A stretch of DNA of 64,000 nt from Streptomyces sp. 846.5 (GCF_004365705.1 NZ_SOBN01000004.1:105230-169229), one strand, 5' to 3'. Numbered from the stretch's first letter, positions 43,718 to 52,299 are shown. Program-made: numbers and translations. The notes: generated by a model not told the origin, from the letters alone.

Positions 43718-44537
43718 CCGCTGATTCCCCCTCCAGGCCGTTGCGCCAGCGGTACAGCGTGCTCTCGACCGTCTTGCGGCTGCAGTCGAGGATTTCCCCG
43801 GTTTCGGCTGCCGTGTATTCCAGGGATTTGAGATAGAGGATATGCCGCAGCCGGTCAGGCGCAGCAGACATGTAAGTGTGCAGCCGGGCGCGTTCGATGG
43901 CCAGGTCCTCTGGGTGGCGCGGCGGTTCGGTCAGGCGTGCCGCTTGATTCTCCGCGGCTCTCATGCACTCTGCCTCCCGCTGCTGCTGGCGCTGCAGCTT
44001 CACATAGGCGAGCTTGAAGCCGAAGACGCACGACCCGATGTAGTAGGTCTTGACCGAGGCCCTGCCTCCGGGGGTCCATTTGAACCCCATAATCTGCTGC
44101 TCGAACTTGATCAGGCCGATGGCGACTGCGTCGGCGACCAACTCCTCACCATCTTGATCATTCCAGATGCGGTGTACCCGAAACCCCCCGCACAGCTGCG
44201 CCACCCGCTGTGTGATGAGACCGGTCTGCACCCAGCTCCCCATCACCTGCCACCCGTAGCCGACGAGCTGAAAGCGTGTCTGCTCGCCCAGAGTCGAGTT
44301 GAAGCCGTGCTTCTGCAGGAACTGCACCAGAGTGGTGTCGTCGTAGTCCCCGTAGCGGTGCTGCTCTGGGCCCAGGATCCGCGGAGCGGGGGCTGGTGTG
44401 GCTATGCCGGCCACAGGCGGATCAATCGGGTGCACGAGGGCGACGTGCACGTCCTCAACACGGGGATGCGTACCTGAATCGTGCTGAGGAGACGCCTGCG
44501 CGTCATCTCCGCCCGTGCCTTCGTGGTGCTGGACCAC
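43707..44537 (-). CDS. Sigma-70-like regulatory protein
   Basis: 276 residues from GTG 44537 with a perfect AGGAGG upstream. Residues ~125-185 (ELVADAVAIGLIKFEQQIMG, GRASVKTYYIGSCVFGFKLAY) resemble region 2 of streptomycete ECF-like sigma factors (GASLKTYFIGAC-type). Residues ~225-265 (RLRHILYLKSLEYTAAETGEI, DCSRKTVESTLYRWR) are a region-4 helix-turn-helix. The N-terminal ~60 residues are a His/Pro-rich extension. It is divergent from the DapF-GNAT gene across a 202-bp gap, so it may control that group. Overlaps its downstream partner by 11 bp. Confidence 0.75.
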   Translation of the reverse strand: MVQHHEGTGGDDAQASPQHDSGTHPRVEDVHVALVHPIDPPVAGIATPAPAPRILGPEQHRYGDYDDTTLVQFLQKHGFNSTLGEQTRFQLVGYGWQVMGSWVQTGLITQRVAQLCGGFRVHRIWNDQDGEELVADAVAIGLIKFEQQIMGFKWTPGGRASVKTYYIGSCVFGFKLAYVKLQRQQQREAECMRAAENQAARLTEPPRHPEDLAIERARLHTYMSAAPDRLRHILYLKSLEYTAAETGEILDCSRKTVESTLYRWRNGLEGESADDE

Positions 44538-44739
44538 GCCTGTCCTCCTGGCGAAAGTGCTGTGACGCTCAAGTCATAGACCCTGCAGGGGCTCTGCTCC
44601 CTCGCGAATCCCAAAAAATCTTTTCCCGAGGGGCATGCAGTGTCCCAGGAGTCCCACTGGTCTGGAACTTTCACAGAAGACAACAGCCGGACCGCTCGAC
44701 CCTCCCCTCGCACGCGAACGTCCCCTGCAGGAGCACTAC

Positions 44740-46173
44740 ATGTCCCCAACCGCCCCGGCTTCTGGCCTCGCCTATGCGTACGGGCACGGCACCGAGAACG
44801 ACTTCATTGTGCTACCCGACCCTGGCGGGCAACTGCACCTGAGTCCGCACCAGGTCGCGCTGCTGTGCGACCGTAAGAACGGGATCGGCGCCGACGGTGT
44901 CCTGCGCCTGGTCCGCGTTGCCCACCATCCCGACGCGGCCACGATGATCGGCCAGGCCGATTGGTTCATGGATTTCCGCAATGCCGACGGCAGCACCAGT
45001 ACCGTATCCGGCAACGGGCTGCGCGTCGCCGCCCGCTACCTGCTGGCGGCCGGACTGGTGACCAGGGCGTCCTTCCCGATCGCCACCCGCAGCGGGGTGC
45101 GGAGCATCTGCGCGATCCCGCCCCAGGGCCGCAACCTCACCGTCGCGATGGGTGCCGCCAGCGTCGACGAGCGCACCGTCGCCGTCTCGGCCAACGGCCG
45201 CACCTGGAACGGAGTCCCGGTCGACATGGGCAATCCGCACGCCGTGGTTTTCGTGGCGTCCCCGTTCGATGTCGGCCAGCTGACCTCACCGCCTGTGATC
45301 ACTCCGCCGGACGCCTTTCCCGACGGCGTCACCGTGGACTTCGCCACCCGCACCGGCCCGCGCCGCCTCACACTGCGCGTCCATGAGCGGGGGGTCGGCG
45401 AGACACGTTCGTGCGGCTCCGGCGCCTGCGCTGCGGTGGCAGTGGATCTCCTTCGCCCGGGGGCACCGGTGCAGCGCCCCGTCACCTACACTGTGCGGCT
45501 GCAGGGCGGCACCCTGCAGGTCTCGGCACTGGCCGACGGCACTCTAGAGCTGACCGGGCCGGCCGTGATCACCGCACGGGGAGAGCTGCCCCCCGGTGCT
45601 CTCGCCAGCAGGGCCCTATCCAGCAATCGTGAGAGGTCCAAGCCTGTGCTCCTCGAAACGGCGCGCCTGATCCTTCGCCGGTTTCGTCCCGATGACGCCG
45701 GCCCCTTCTCGGCTTACCGCTCCGAGCCGGCGATCGCCCGCTACCAGAGCTGGACCGCGCCCTTCTCCCTGGAAGCGGCGAAAGAGCGCATCGCGACGTA
45801 CAACACCGAGACCGGGCAGCCCGGTTGGTTCCAATACGCGGTCGAACTGAAGGCCGACGGGTCTCTGATCGGCGATGTCGGAGTGAACCTGGCCGAGAAC
45901 CTACTGCAAGCCGACCTCGGCTTCACCCTTGCTCCGGGGCGGCATGGGCTCGGGTACACCACTGAAGCGGTCCAGGCTGTGCTGGGGGACCGGTTCGCTG
46001 GGGGCCTGCAGCGCATGGGGGCCCGGTGCGACGCCCGCAACACCCGCTCTGCCCGGCTGCTGGAGCGGGTCGGTTTCCAGCGAGAGGGACACCTACGGTC
46101 GTCCACCTGGAGCAAAGGCGAGTGGAGCGACGACCTGCTCTACGGACTCCTCGCCGAGGAGTGGTCCGGCTGA
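44740..46173 (+). CDS. DapF-like epimerase fused to a GNAT acetyltransferase, one catalytic Cys missing
   Basis: 478 residues from ATG 44740 (AGGAG six bases upstream). Residues 1-285 are DapF-like: YGHGTENDFIVLPDP, KNGIGADGVLRLV, FMDFRNADGS, VDMGNPHAVVF, ERGVGETRSCGSGACAAV. DapF uses two cysteines; the second is present (Cys225), but the first, in CGNG, is Ser90 here (VSGNGLRVAARY). Residues ~303-478 are a RimJ/RimL-type GNAT domain: LLETARLILRRFRPDDAG, DLGFTLAPGRHGLGYTTEAV, ARLLERVGFQREG. Without the first Cys, two-base epimerisation is unlikely; a one-base reaction or simple binding is possible, with acetyl transfer to the product. The lysine-pathway dapF would not have this fusion. Divergent from the sigma-like gene. 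Confidence 0.88.
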   Translation: MSPTAPASGLAYAYGHGTENDFIVLPDPGGQLHLSPHQVALLCDRKNGIGADGVLRLVRVAHHPDAATMIGQADWFMDFRNADGSTSTVSGNGLRVAARYLLAAGLVTRASFPIATRSGVRSICAIPPQGRNLTVAMGAASVDERTVAVSANGRTWNGVPVDMGNPHAVVFVASPFDVGQLTSPPVITPPDAFPDGVTVDFATRTGPRRLTLRVHERGVGETRSCGSGACAAVAVDLLRPGAPVQRPVTYTVRLQGGTLQVSALADGTLELTGPAVITARGELPPGALASRALSSNRERSKPVLLETARLILRRFRPDDAGPFSAYRSEPAIARYQSWTAPFSLEAAKERIATYNTETGQPGWFQYAVELKADGSLIGDVGVNLAENLLQADLGFTLAPGRHGLGYTTEAVQAVLGDRFAGGLQRMGARCDARNTRSARLLERVGFQREGHLRSSTWSKGEWSDDLLYGLLAEEWSG

Positions 46174-46231
46174 CCACCGCAGTGGCGGGGCAACGGTCGG
46201 GGCGTACCGGGCCGTTGCCCCGCCGACGCCG

Positions 46232-47290
46232 CTATCCGCGCGCAGACGCCGGTGCCACTGTCGGCGTCCGCTCCGTCGGTGTCGTCAGGGCCCGGCGATG
46301 GCGACTGATCACGGCAGTGCCGGTGAATAGCAGTCCGGCGGGGGTGAAGCGCGGCCGACCGAGGTGACGCTCCAGCGCAGGAAGGTAGCTCCACCGTACG
46401 GCCGGGTGGGCAGAGTGCGCGTAGTGGTAAAGGTCGCCGTAAGGCAGCCAGGTGCTGGCCGCGAAGGCGGCCAGCACCCGGTTGCTCGGGTACAGGCGCA
46501 GGCAGCGGCCCGATTCGACCACCGCCGGGCTGCCGGTCAGGGCGGTCGGGTCGAACCAGGTGTGCTCGACCAGCAGCGACATCCAGGCCAGTTGCGGGTA
46601 CAGCAGCAGGCGCGGCACCACCCAGCCGAAGAGCAGGACAGGCCAGCCTCCGGTCAGGTAGGCCCCGGCGGCGACGGCCAGGACCGCAGTGGCACGGGTA
46701 CCGGTTGACCGGGGGAGTGGCCGAAGGGCCAAGGCCAGGGACGCGACGGTGCCGAGCGCGCCAGCGGGAGTGAGTGGGTGGATCAGGGCGATGGCGAAGC
46801 GCAGCGGTCCGACGCCCGGCCGCATGCCTGCGTGCTGGAGGTCGGCGAGGTTGGGATCGGTGCCGGTCACAGTGGCGTTGGGGTGGTGGTCGCGTACGTG
46901 GCGCTTGCGGCGCACCGGTACGGCGACGAAGCCGAGCGGATGGTGCACCAGGATCTCGGCCAGCAGGTTGCCGAGGCGGGCCGAGCGGGCGAGCACACCG
47001 TGGACGGCGAAGTGGGAGACCTCCTGCAAGTGCCGTAACTGCACGGCCACCGCCGCGGCGGCCAGCAGGGCAACGGCTGGGCCGCCAGCCGCCGCGACGC
47101 CCCAGCAGCCGACGATCTGGACCCACTGGCCCACGAGCAGCATTGCAGGGGTGAAGTTGTTGGCGCGGCAGCGCTGGAGCTCCATGATGCGGGCCAGAGA
47201 AGCGGAGCGGGGACGACGGTGGGCGTGCCAGAAGCGGTCCACCTGCCGCAGCAGGATGCCGACAACGACAATGGCTAACCAGAAGGTCAA
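46232..47290 (-). CDS. Fatty-acid-desaturase-like membrane di-iron enzyme
   Basis: 352 residues with several membrane helices. The three His boxes of the desaturase/hydroxylase superfamily are present: HLQEVSHFAVH (HxxxxxH type), RKRHVRDHHPNA (HxxHH), and DLYHYAHSAHPAVRW (HxxHxxHP). They bind a di-iron centre that desaturates or hydroxylates a lipid or a carrier-bound or amino-acid substrate (family knowledge). An operator-like CTAGTCCACTAG lies 70 bases upstream. It is convergent with the DapF-GNAT gene and downstream of the second DapF-like gene, from which a terminator separates it. Confidence 0.85.
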   Translation of the reverse strand: MTFWLAIVVVGILLRQVDRFWHAHRRPRSASLARIMELQRCRANNFTPAMLLVGQWVQIVGCWGVAAAGGPAVALLAAAAVAVQLRHLQEVSHFAVHGVLARSARLGNLLAEILVHHPLGFVAVPVRRKRHVRDHHPNATVTGTDPNLADLQHAGMRPGVGPLRFAIALIHPLTPAGALGTVASLALALRPLPRSTGTRATAVLAVAAGAYLTGGWPVLLFGWVVPRLLLYPQLAWMSLLVEHTWFDPTALTGSPAVVESGRCLRLYPSNRVLAAFAASTWLPYGDLYHYAHSAHPAVRWSYLPALERHLGRPRFTPAGLLFTGTAVISRHRRALTTPTERTPTVAPASARG

Positions 47291-47359
47291 GGAAGCTCCC
47301 AGAGTGGGGACGCGGGCACGGCTTCATCCGGCCTGCCATGGCCTTGGACGGGGCGTGAT

Positions 47360-47371
47360 GCTAGTCCACTA
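47360..47371. promoter_or_regulatory. Palindromic operator upstream of the desaturase-like gene
   Basis: CTAGTCCACTAG, followed by CT. The same 14 bases occur at 52269-52282 between gntR and its divergent neighbour. The site is about 70 bases upstream of the desaturase start on the minus strand. Confidence 0.6.
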
Positions 47372-47443
47372 GCTTTGGGTGGTGGGCCGGGTCACGTCAA
47401 CGGACTTTCCGGTCGGCGCGAACGCGAGCGGCTGGATCGCGAA

Positions 47444-47476
47444 GGGCCTGCCTCCCGGGGTGTGGGAGGCAGGCCC
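47444..47476. terminator. Terminator behind the second DapF-like gene
   Basis: GGGCCTGCCTCCC (47444-47456) and GGGAGGCAGGCCC (47464-47476) are perfect 13-bp arms with a 7-base loop, 24 bases beyond the end of the minus-strand gene. It separates that gene from the desaturase-like gene. Confidence 0.85.
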
Positions 47477-47499
47477 GCACCGACGCCCGTGGGCGGTGT

Positions 47500-48495
47500 T
47501 CAGCCGACGGCGGGACGGATCCCTGCAGCGTGCAGGATCTTCAGGTTGTCGTCGAAGAGGTCGCCGAACGCGGAGATCTCGTCGAGCTGCGCCTGGCCCT
47601 GGAACTCCAAGGGCTCGGATCCGAGAACGTCGGTCGGGTCGAGTTCTGTGCGCAGCACCAAGGTGGCGTTGCCTTCCAGGATCGGCTGCCAGACGTCGCG
47701 GGTCTGCTGGATCCAGCTGCGGGCCGGGCCGCCGGGATTGCGGACCAGTACAGGGACGTCTGGTTCGATGATGCCCAGGCGTGAGAGGGTTGCCCGTGAC
47801 GCGGAAACCCCTGAGCCGCAGCTCTCGGTCAGGCCGGCGCCGCGTTCGAAGGTCCGGATGAAGACCTCGGCCTCGCCCAGCGGGGTCACGAAGGAGACGT
47901 TCGCTCCGATGGGGAAGGTGTTCGTGTCCTCGGCCACCCGGGTGCCCGTGGCGATGAGCTCAGCCTCGTCGTAGCGGTCCACGACAGTGATCAGGTGGGA
48001 GTTGGGGACAGCGAGCGCAGTCACCGCCCGACTGGGATGGTAGGCCGGGTTGATTAGGTCCACATACGGCCAGTCCACATTCGCCACGATCGGCTCGTGG
48101 GGCTCGAAGTCGACCGCCGGCAGTTCTACCGCCACCTGGCGTACACCGTGCGCCGTAGTGGCCGCAGCCCGCACGGTGAAGGCATAGGCCCCGGTGTGCA
48201 GGACGATCTCGTCGGCCTGGTGGCGGTCCAGCAGCAGTCTGCCCGCGCACCGCATGCCGTTGCCGCATAGGAGCGAGGGTGATCCGTCGGGGTTGAAGAA
48301 CCATGCCTGCGCAGCCCCGTCGCCTGTGTCCTTGATGAAGTAGACGCCGTCGCTGCCCACGCCGCCGCGGTACGCGCACAGGCGCTGCACCGCCCAGGTG
48401 ATCTGGGCGGCGGTGAAGAAGTCCGACGGAGCTCCGTCGATGACCAGGATGGCGTTGCGAGAACCGTGCATCTTGGCGACCTGGAGGCGGGGCAT
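47500..48495 (-). CDS. DapF-like epimerase with both catalytic cysteines
   Basis: 331 residues from ATG 48495 (AAGGAAAG upstream). Family features: LQVAKMHGSRNAILVID, GVGSDGVYFIKD, AWFFNPDGS, LLCGNGMRCAGRLL with the first catalytic Cys, and ERGAGLTESCGSGVSASRA with the second. It therefore keeps the two-base machinery of DapF/proline-racemase-type isomerases. The HGSRNAIL block differs from the HGTGNDF of lysine-pathway DapF, and the C-terminal ~60 residues after RNPGGPARSWIQQT are unusual. The real substrate may not be diaminopimelate. It forms a small group with the desaturase and the DapF-GNAT protein. Confidence 0.85.
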   Translation of the reverse strand: MPRLQVAKMHGSRNAILVIDGAPSDFFTAAQITWAVQRLCAYRGGVGSDGVYFIKDTGDGAAQAWFFNPDGSPSLLCGNGMRCAGRLLLDRHQADEIVLHTGAYAFTVRAAATTAHGVRQVAVELPAVDFEPHEPIVANVDWPYVDLINPAYHPSRAVTALAVPNSHLITVVDRYDEAELIATGTRVAEDTNTFPIGANVSFVTPLGEAEVFIRTFERGAGLTESCGSGVSASRATLSRLGIIEPDVPVLVRNPGGPARSWIQQTRDVWQPILEGNATLVLRTELDPTDVLGSEPLEFQGQAQLDEISAFGDLFDDNLKILHAAGIRPAVG

Positions 48496-48756
48496 GGGCT
48501 GCTTTCCTTGGATTCCGGGTGTCCCGCAGGCTGGGAGCCTGCGGCAGGAAGCCACCTTACTTGGAGGGTGATCAGTCGCTCGGTGGGCCCGTCACCGATG
48601 GGGCTGGTAAGCGACTCCGAAGCGCGGAAGGGCGGGGCAGTACCAGAAGGCTCTGACCCGAGGATTGCCAGGATACGTGGACGGGAGTGCGCGCGAGCAG
48701 GATCGACGGGGTTGTCACCCGCGCGCGGCCGGACCCAGAACGAAGCGTCCCGGGTG

Positions 48757-48966
48757 GAACGGGGCTTCGACCACAGCGTGCTCTCGGAGTTCCGCACCCG
48801 GGTGGTCGGGCACGGGCTGGAGGAGCCTGGCCAAGACCCACCTCGACCACGCCTACTGCGCTGCCGCCCTCAACCTGATCCGCCTCGACGCCCGGTGGAA
48901 CGGCCACCCACTCGACAGAACACGGACAACCCACCTCGCCCGACTCGACCTCAGCCTCGCCGCATA
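48757..48966 (+). pseudogene. IS1182-type transposase remnant with internal deletion
   Basis: The left part reads GFDHSVLSEFRTRVVGHGLEE, a piece from near the N-terminus. The right part, in another frame, reads LAKTHLDHAYCAAALNLIRLD, then ARWNGHPLDRTRTTHLARLDL to the stop at 48964-48966, a typical IS1182 C-terminus. Most of the transposase between them is gone. Confidence 0.8.
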
Positions 48967-49641
48967 ACCGAATTAACCACCAGGGTCGACGTATGTCGTC
49001 TACGGGGCGACGGCGTTGCCACAGGCGATCCACACCTGGCTGATCTTCGCCAAGGGGCTGACGATCACCTCCTCGCCGTTCGACGTGCGGTTGTTCCCGA
49101 TGGCGCGCTCGGCCCACGTGGCGCAGATGGCCCCCGGTCTCATCGAGCACGGCGTCGTCAACGTCTCGGCGCTGCCGACCGACCGCGTCGCATTCCTGGA
49201 GGAGGCACACGCATTCGAACCTCCCGGCACGATGAGGGTGATCAGCGTCGCTTCTGCGACCCTTCGAGCATGCTCCGGGGGTCGGTCGCACCGCGTCCGG
49301 GCTCAGAGGGGTCTTGCGTGTACGACCCACGCCGTAGTCGAACCCCGCGGCTACGCTCCGCTTCGGTCGCCCTCGGTCCCAGACGGGCGGGATGACGCGG
49401 CCTCATGGGTGTGTTCGGGATCGGTGGGTAGGCGGCCGTATCGGGCGGATCGATATCACTCCATGTGCCTGCGACCTGGCCACTCGCAACGGCGAAGCCG
49501 AAAGCTTGTACGCCCAATGCTGCCGAGCAACTACGCCATCAAAGCCACGTGATGAACAGGCCAGAGCGCAGCCGCGGGACCCGTGGTGTCGGGGTGCTCT
49601 CCGATCAGGTCATAGTTTGGGGCCCACCGACCGGCCACCGC
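48967..49641. other. Gap with a possible decayed gene
   Basis: Between about 49005 and 49250 a plus-strand frame reads LPQAIHTWLIFAKGLTIT, SSPFDVRLFPMARSAHVAQM, APGLIEHGVVNVSALPTDRVA and FLEEAHAFEPPG. It looks like coding sequence but has no proper start and decays after 49250. No family recognised. From 49260 to 49641 nothing is seen. Confidence 0.4.
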
Positions 49642-50304
49642 TCAGTTGGGTCTGGCCCACGCGCGGATCCTGGCCTCGTCCCAGCAACCGGCGGTCACCA
49701 TGGCTGACGCCGCAGCCTCATAGCCCTGCAGCCGCAGGCCCGCCGAGCCGCCGTGGCTCCAGGCGTCCTGGACCCTTGGGGCCCATCTGCCGAGGTCGGT
49801 GAAATACACGGTGGAGCGTCCCTCAGTGTAGTCCGCGTCACCCTGCTCCTCCTCGACCAGGACGGCGGCCTCGGCGAAGACCACGGCGTCCACCGCCAGG
49901 TTGTCGGGCAGGTCGTCGCGCAGGGCCAGGCCGCAGGTCACCCCGAAGCTACGGTGGTGGTCCAGGAGTTGGAGCAGGGCGCGGGCGTAGTCCTCGCGTT
50001 GCAGGTCGGCGAGGAAGCAGATGAACAGCCGGTCGATGCTGCCGCCCGCCCCGATGAACAGTCGGTTGGCGGCCAGGTACTCGTGGCGCCGCGCGAGGAG
50101 GGCGGGGTCGGTGGTCAGGTCGGCTGCTCGGATGTACTTGGGCTGGGTCGGTGCGTCGATCAGGGCCTTGACGAGCAGTACCGACAGGCGGGGCACCTCG
50201 TCGGCGTGGACCTGGACGCGGCCTTCGCCGAGCTCGCGGTGGTCGGCGAGGAACTCGCCGTCCAGTCGGGCGCGGACCAGGTCGAAGAACTCGGCGTCAT
50301 CCAT
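49642..50304 (-). CDS. Unknown protein, short paralogue of the next gene product
   Basis: 220 residues, probably cytoplasmic. It shares with the longer protein at 50409-51317 the blocks DEVPRLSVLLVKALIDAPTQP, GGSIDRLFICFLADLQREDYA, ALLQLLDHHRSFGVTCGLALR and EEEQGDADYTEGRSTVYF. It lacks the membrane N-terminus of that paralogue. The Glu/Asp-rich EEEQGDADY segment is the most conserved part and could be a metal or catalytic site. No family recognised. It lies 104 bases downstream of its paralogue on the same strand, so it arose by tandem duplication. Confidence 0.75.
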   Translation of the reverse strand: MDDAEFFDLVRARLDGEFLADHRELGEGRVQVHADEVPRLSVLLVKALIDAPTQPKYIRAADLTTDPALLARRHEYLAANRLFIGAGGSIDRLFICFLADLQREDYARALLQLLDHHRSFGVTCGLALRDDLPDNLAVDAVVFAEAAVLVEEEQGDADYTEGRSTVYFTDLGRWAPRVQDAWSHGGSAGLRLQGYEAAASAMVTAGCWDEARIRAWARPN

Positions 50305-50408
50305 GCCGCGAGGCTATGCGGTAGTTGCTCGGAGCTATAGGCATTTGGCCCGTTCGGGCGTCGGCTTTCCCACGGGGTGGGGCCCGGTCGGCCAGCTGGC
50401 GGCCACCT

Positions 50409-51317
50409 CTACAGCTCGGTGGTGCCGGTGCGGGCCCGGTCGGTGTCCCAGGTGCCGGCGTCGAGCATGGGGCGAGCCACGGCCTCGTACGCCTGCAGGG
50501 CGAAGGGGGCGGCGCTGGAGCCGTGGCCCCAGACCGACTCGAAGCGCCCGGCCCAGCGCTCGACGCCCTTGAAGTACACGCTGGAGCGGCCGCGGACGTA
50601 GTCGGCGTCGCCCTGGTCCTCCTCGACCAGGGCCGCGGCCGAGGCCAGCACGACGACGTCGACCGCCTGGTCGGCGCGCAGCCGGTCGCGTACGGCCAGC
50701 CCGCAGGTGACGCCGAGGGAGCGGTGGTGGTTGACGAGCTGGAGCAGGGCGCGGGCGTAGTCCTCGCGCTCCAGGTCGGCGACGAAGCAGATGAACAGCC
50801 GGTCGATGCTGCCGCCGGTCTCGATCAGGCGCCGGTTGGCGGCCAAGTACTCGCGGCGCTGGGTGAGCAGGTTCGGATTGGTCGTCAGATCGGCGGCCAG
50901 GACCCGCTTGGGTTGGGTCTGGGAGTCGACCAGGGTCTTGAACAGCAGGACCGACAGGCGCGGGACTTCGCTGGCGTAGACCTGCAGGTGCCCGTCGGCG
51001 ATCTCGCCGAAGTCGGCGATGAGCTCGGATTCGAGCTGGGCGCGCACCAGGTCGTAGTAGTGGGCGTCGGACATGGCGCGGTTGCTGGCGCGGCGCAGTT
51101 GGATGAACGCCTTGCTCAGCCAGATGTGATTGACGACCAGGAGCACGACCACGGCGGTCTCCAGGGCGAAGAGGCCGTTCTTGACGCTGGCTTTGTCGTT
51201 GACCCAGGCCAGGATCGGGATGGCGATCCCGACGATGCCGACGACGGCGTTCAGTACCGGGGAGGCGAGCGCGCCGACGAGGACCTCTAACGGATCACGG
51301 CGTGCTGGTGTGGCCAT
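50409..51317 (-). CDS. Unknown membrane protein, long paralogue
   Basis: 302 residues from ATG 51317 (GGGGGGAG upstream). Two N-terminal membrane helices (VLNAVVGIVGIAIPILAWV and LFALETAVVVLLVVNHIWL) anchor a soluble C-terminal domain homologous to the 220-residue neighbour: SEVPRLSVLLFKTLVDSQTQP, GGSIDRLFICFVADLEREDYA, EEDQGDADYVRGRSSVYF. The gene order (long membrane form first, short soluble form second) suggests the two products may interact. No family recognised; it lies next to the GntR regulator in a likely integrative element. Confidence 0.78.
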   Translation of the reverse strand: MATPARRDPLEVLVGALASPVLNAVVGIVGIAIPILAWVNDKASVKNGLFALETAVVVLLVVNHIWLSKAFIQLRRASNRAMSDAHYYDLVRAQLESELIADFGEIADGHLQVYASEVPRLSVLLFKTLVDSQTQPKRVLAADLTTNPNLLTQRREYLAANRRLIETGGSIDRLFICFVADLEREDYARALLQLVNHHRSLGVTCGLAVRDRLRADQAVDVVVLASAAALVEEDQGDADYVRGRSSVYFKGVERWAGRFESVWGHGSSAAPFALQAYEAVARPMLDAGTWDTDRARTGTTEL

Positions 51318-51438
51318 GGTCGTGTCTCCCCCCGTAGGGCCGGGTTGTCCGGCCTCGGGGCCATGATTGCGGACAGTCCGAACCGTCACAAGAACACCTA
51401 CGGCAGCTGAACGCCGCTGCGGTGCCGCGGTGGTGGCG

Positions 51439-52227
51439 TCAGTCGGCGGCAGGGGCCGGGGTCTGTAGGTCGAACTCGTAGGCGAGGTCCCAGTGTTCGG
51501 TGGGCACGAGGATGTCGGCGGTCTCGACGGCGCGTCCGGTGGTGTCGTAGTAGGTGCGTTCGATGCAGGTGGCGGCCGTCCCGGCGGCTACGCCCAGCAG
51601 GTGGGCCTGCTCGCGGGTGGCCTGCACCGGGCGGGGGAGCTCGACGACGCGGGTGACGGTGATGCCGATGGCGGCCATGCGGGCCACGACGCCGGCCCCG
51701 GCCAGGGGTCCGCCTTCGGGCAGGACGACGGTGCTGCCGCCGGTGACGGCCATCGGTTCCCAGCTGGTGGACAGCATGACGGGCTGGCGGTCGGCGAAGA
51801 ACTCGTAGCCGGTGCGCACGCAGGGGTCGCCGGTGGCGATGCCCAGGCGTCGGGCGATGCTCTCGGGGGCGGGGACTTTGGCGGTGGAGTCCGACTCCCA
51901 GCTGGCGTCCATTCCCAGGGAGGCCAGCTCGGTGCGGAACGGGCTGTCGGCGTGGTGGTCACGGGTCCAGGTGCGCAGCATCCGGTGCCGGTTGCGGGGT
52001 TCGCGCACGTAGGTGCCGGCGCCGGCGCGGCCCTCCAGCAGGCCGTGGGAGATGAGGAGTTCCTGGGCGCGGCGTACGACGTTCTCGCCGACGCCCCATT
52101 CCTGGCCCAGGACGGTGCGCGAGGGCAGCCGGTCGCCGGGCATCCAGGTTCCGGCGGTGATGCGGTCGCGGATCGCCGCCGCGACACGTAGGTACGGGGC
52201 TTCGGGTTCTGAGGTGCTGTCAGCCAT
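51439..52227 (-). CDS. GntR-family regulator of the plasmid KorSA/HutC type
   Basis: 262 residues. An N-terminal winged helix (YLRVAAAIRDRITAGTWMPGD, RLPSRTVLGQEWGVGENVVRR, ELLISHGLLEGRAGAGTYVRE) is followed by a UTRA ligand domain (residues ~95-245, GIATGDPCVRTGYEFFADRQP, ERTYYDTTGRAVETADIL). Proteins of this make control transfer functions in Streptomyces plasmids such as pSAM2 (KorSA). Two palindromic sites just upstream (52269-52299) are likely its operators, so it probably represses itself and the divergent genes. Confidence 0.9.
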   Translation of the reverse strand: MADSTSEPEAPYLRVAAAIRDRITAGTWMPGDRLPSRTVLGQEWGVGENVVRRAQELLISHGLLEGRAGAGTYVREPRNRHRMLRTWTRDHHADSPFRTELASLGMDASWESDSTAKVPAPESIARRLGIATGDPCVRTGYEFFADRQPVMLSTSWEPMAVTGGSTVVLPEGGPLAGAGVVARMAAIGITVTRVVELPRPVQATREQAHLLGVAAGTAATCIERTYYDTTGRAVETADILVPTEHWDLAYEFDLQTPAPAAD

Positions 52228-52268
52228 GCCTCTCCCTCACCGTCGCTCCCGGCTCACTGATTGACAAT

Positions 52269-52299
52269 CTAGTCCACTAGCTCGAAGCTAGTTAACTAG
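52269..52299. promoter_or_regulatory. Two palindromic GntR-type operators in the divergent promoter region
   Basis: CTAGTCCACTAG (52269-52280) and CTAGTTAACTAG (52288-52299), centres 19 bp apart; the second is a perfect palindrome. TTGACA at 52261-52266 could be a -35 box for the rightward genes. The first site recurs at 47360-47371. Confidence 0.75.

Noticed and set aside
49205..49235. A GGTTCGAATG sequence on the minus strand resembling a tRNA T-loop
   Set aside because: No acceptor, D or anticodon stem can be drawn around it, and the plus strand is protein-like there.
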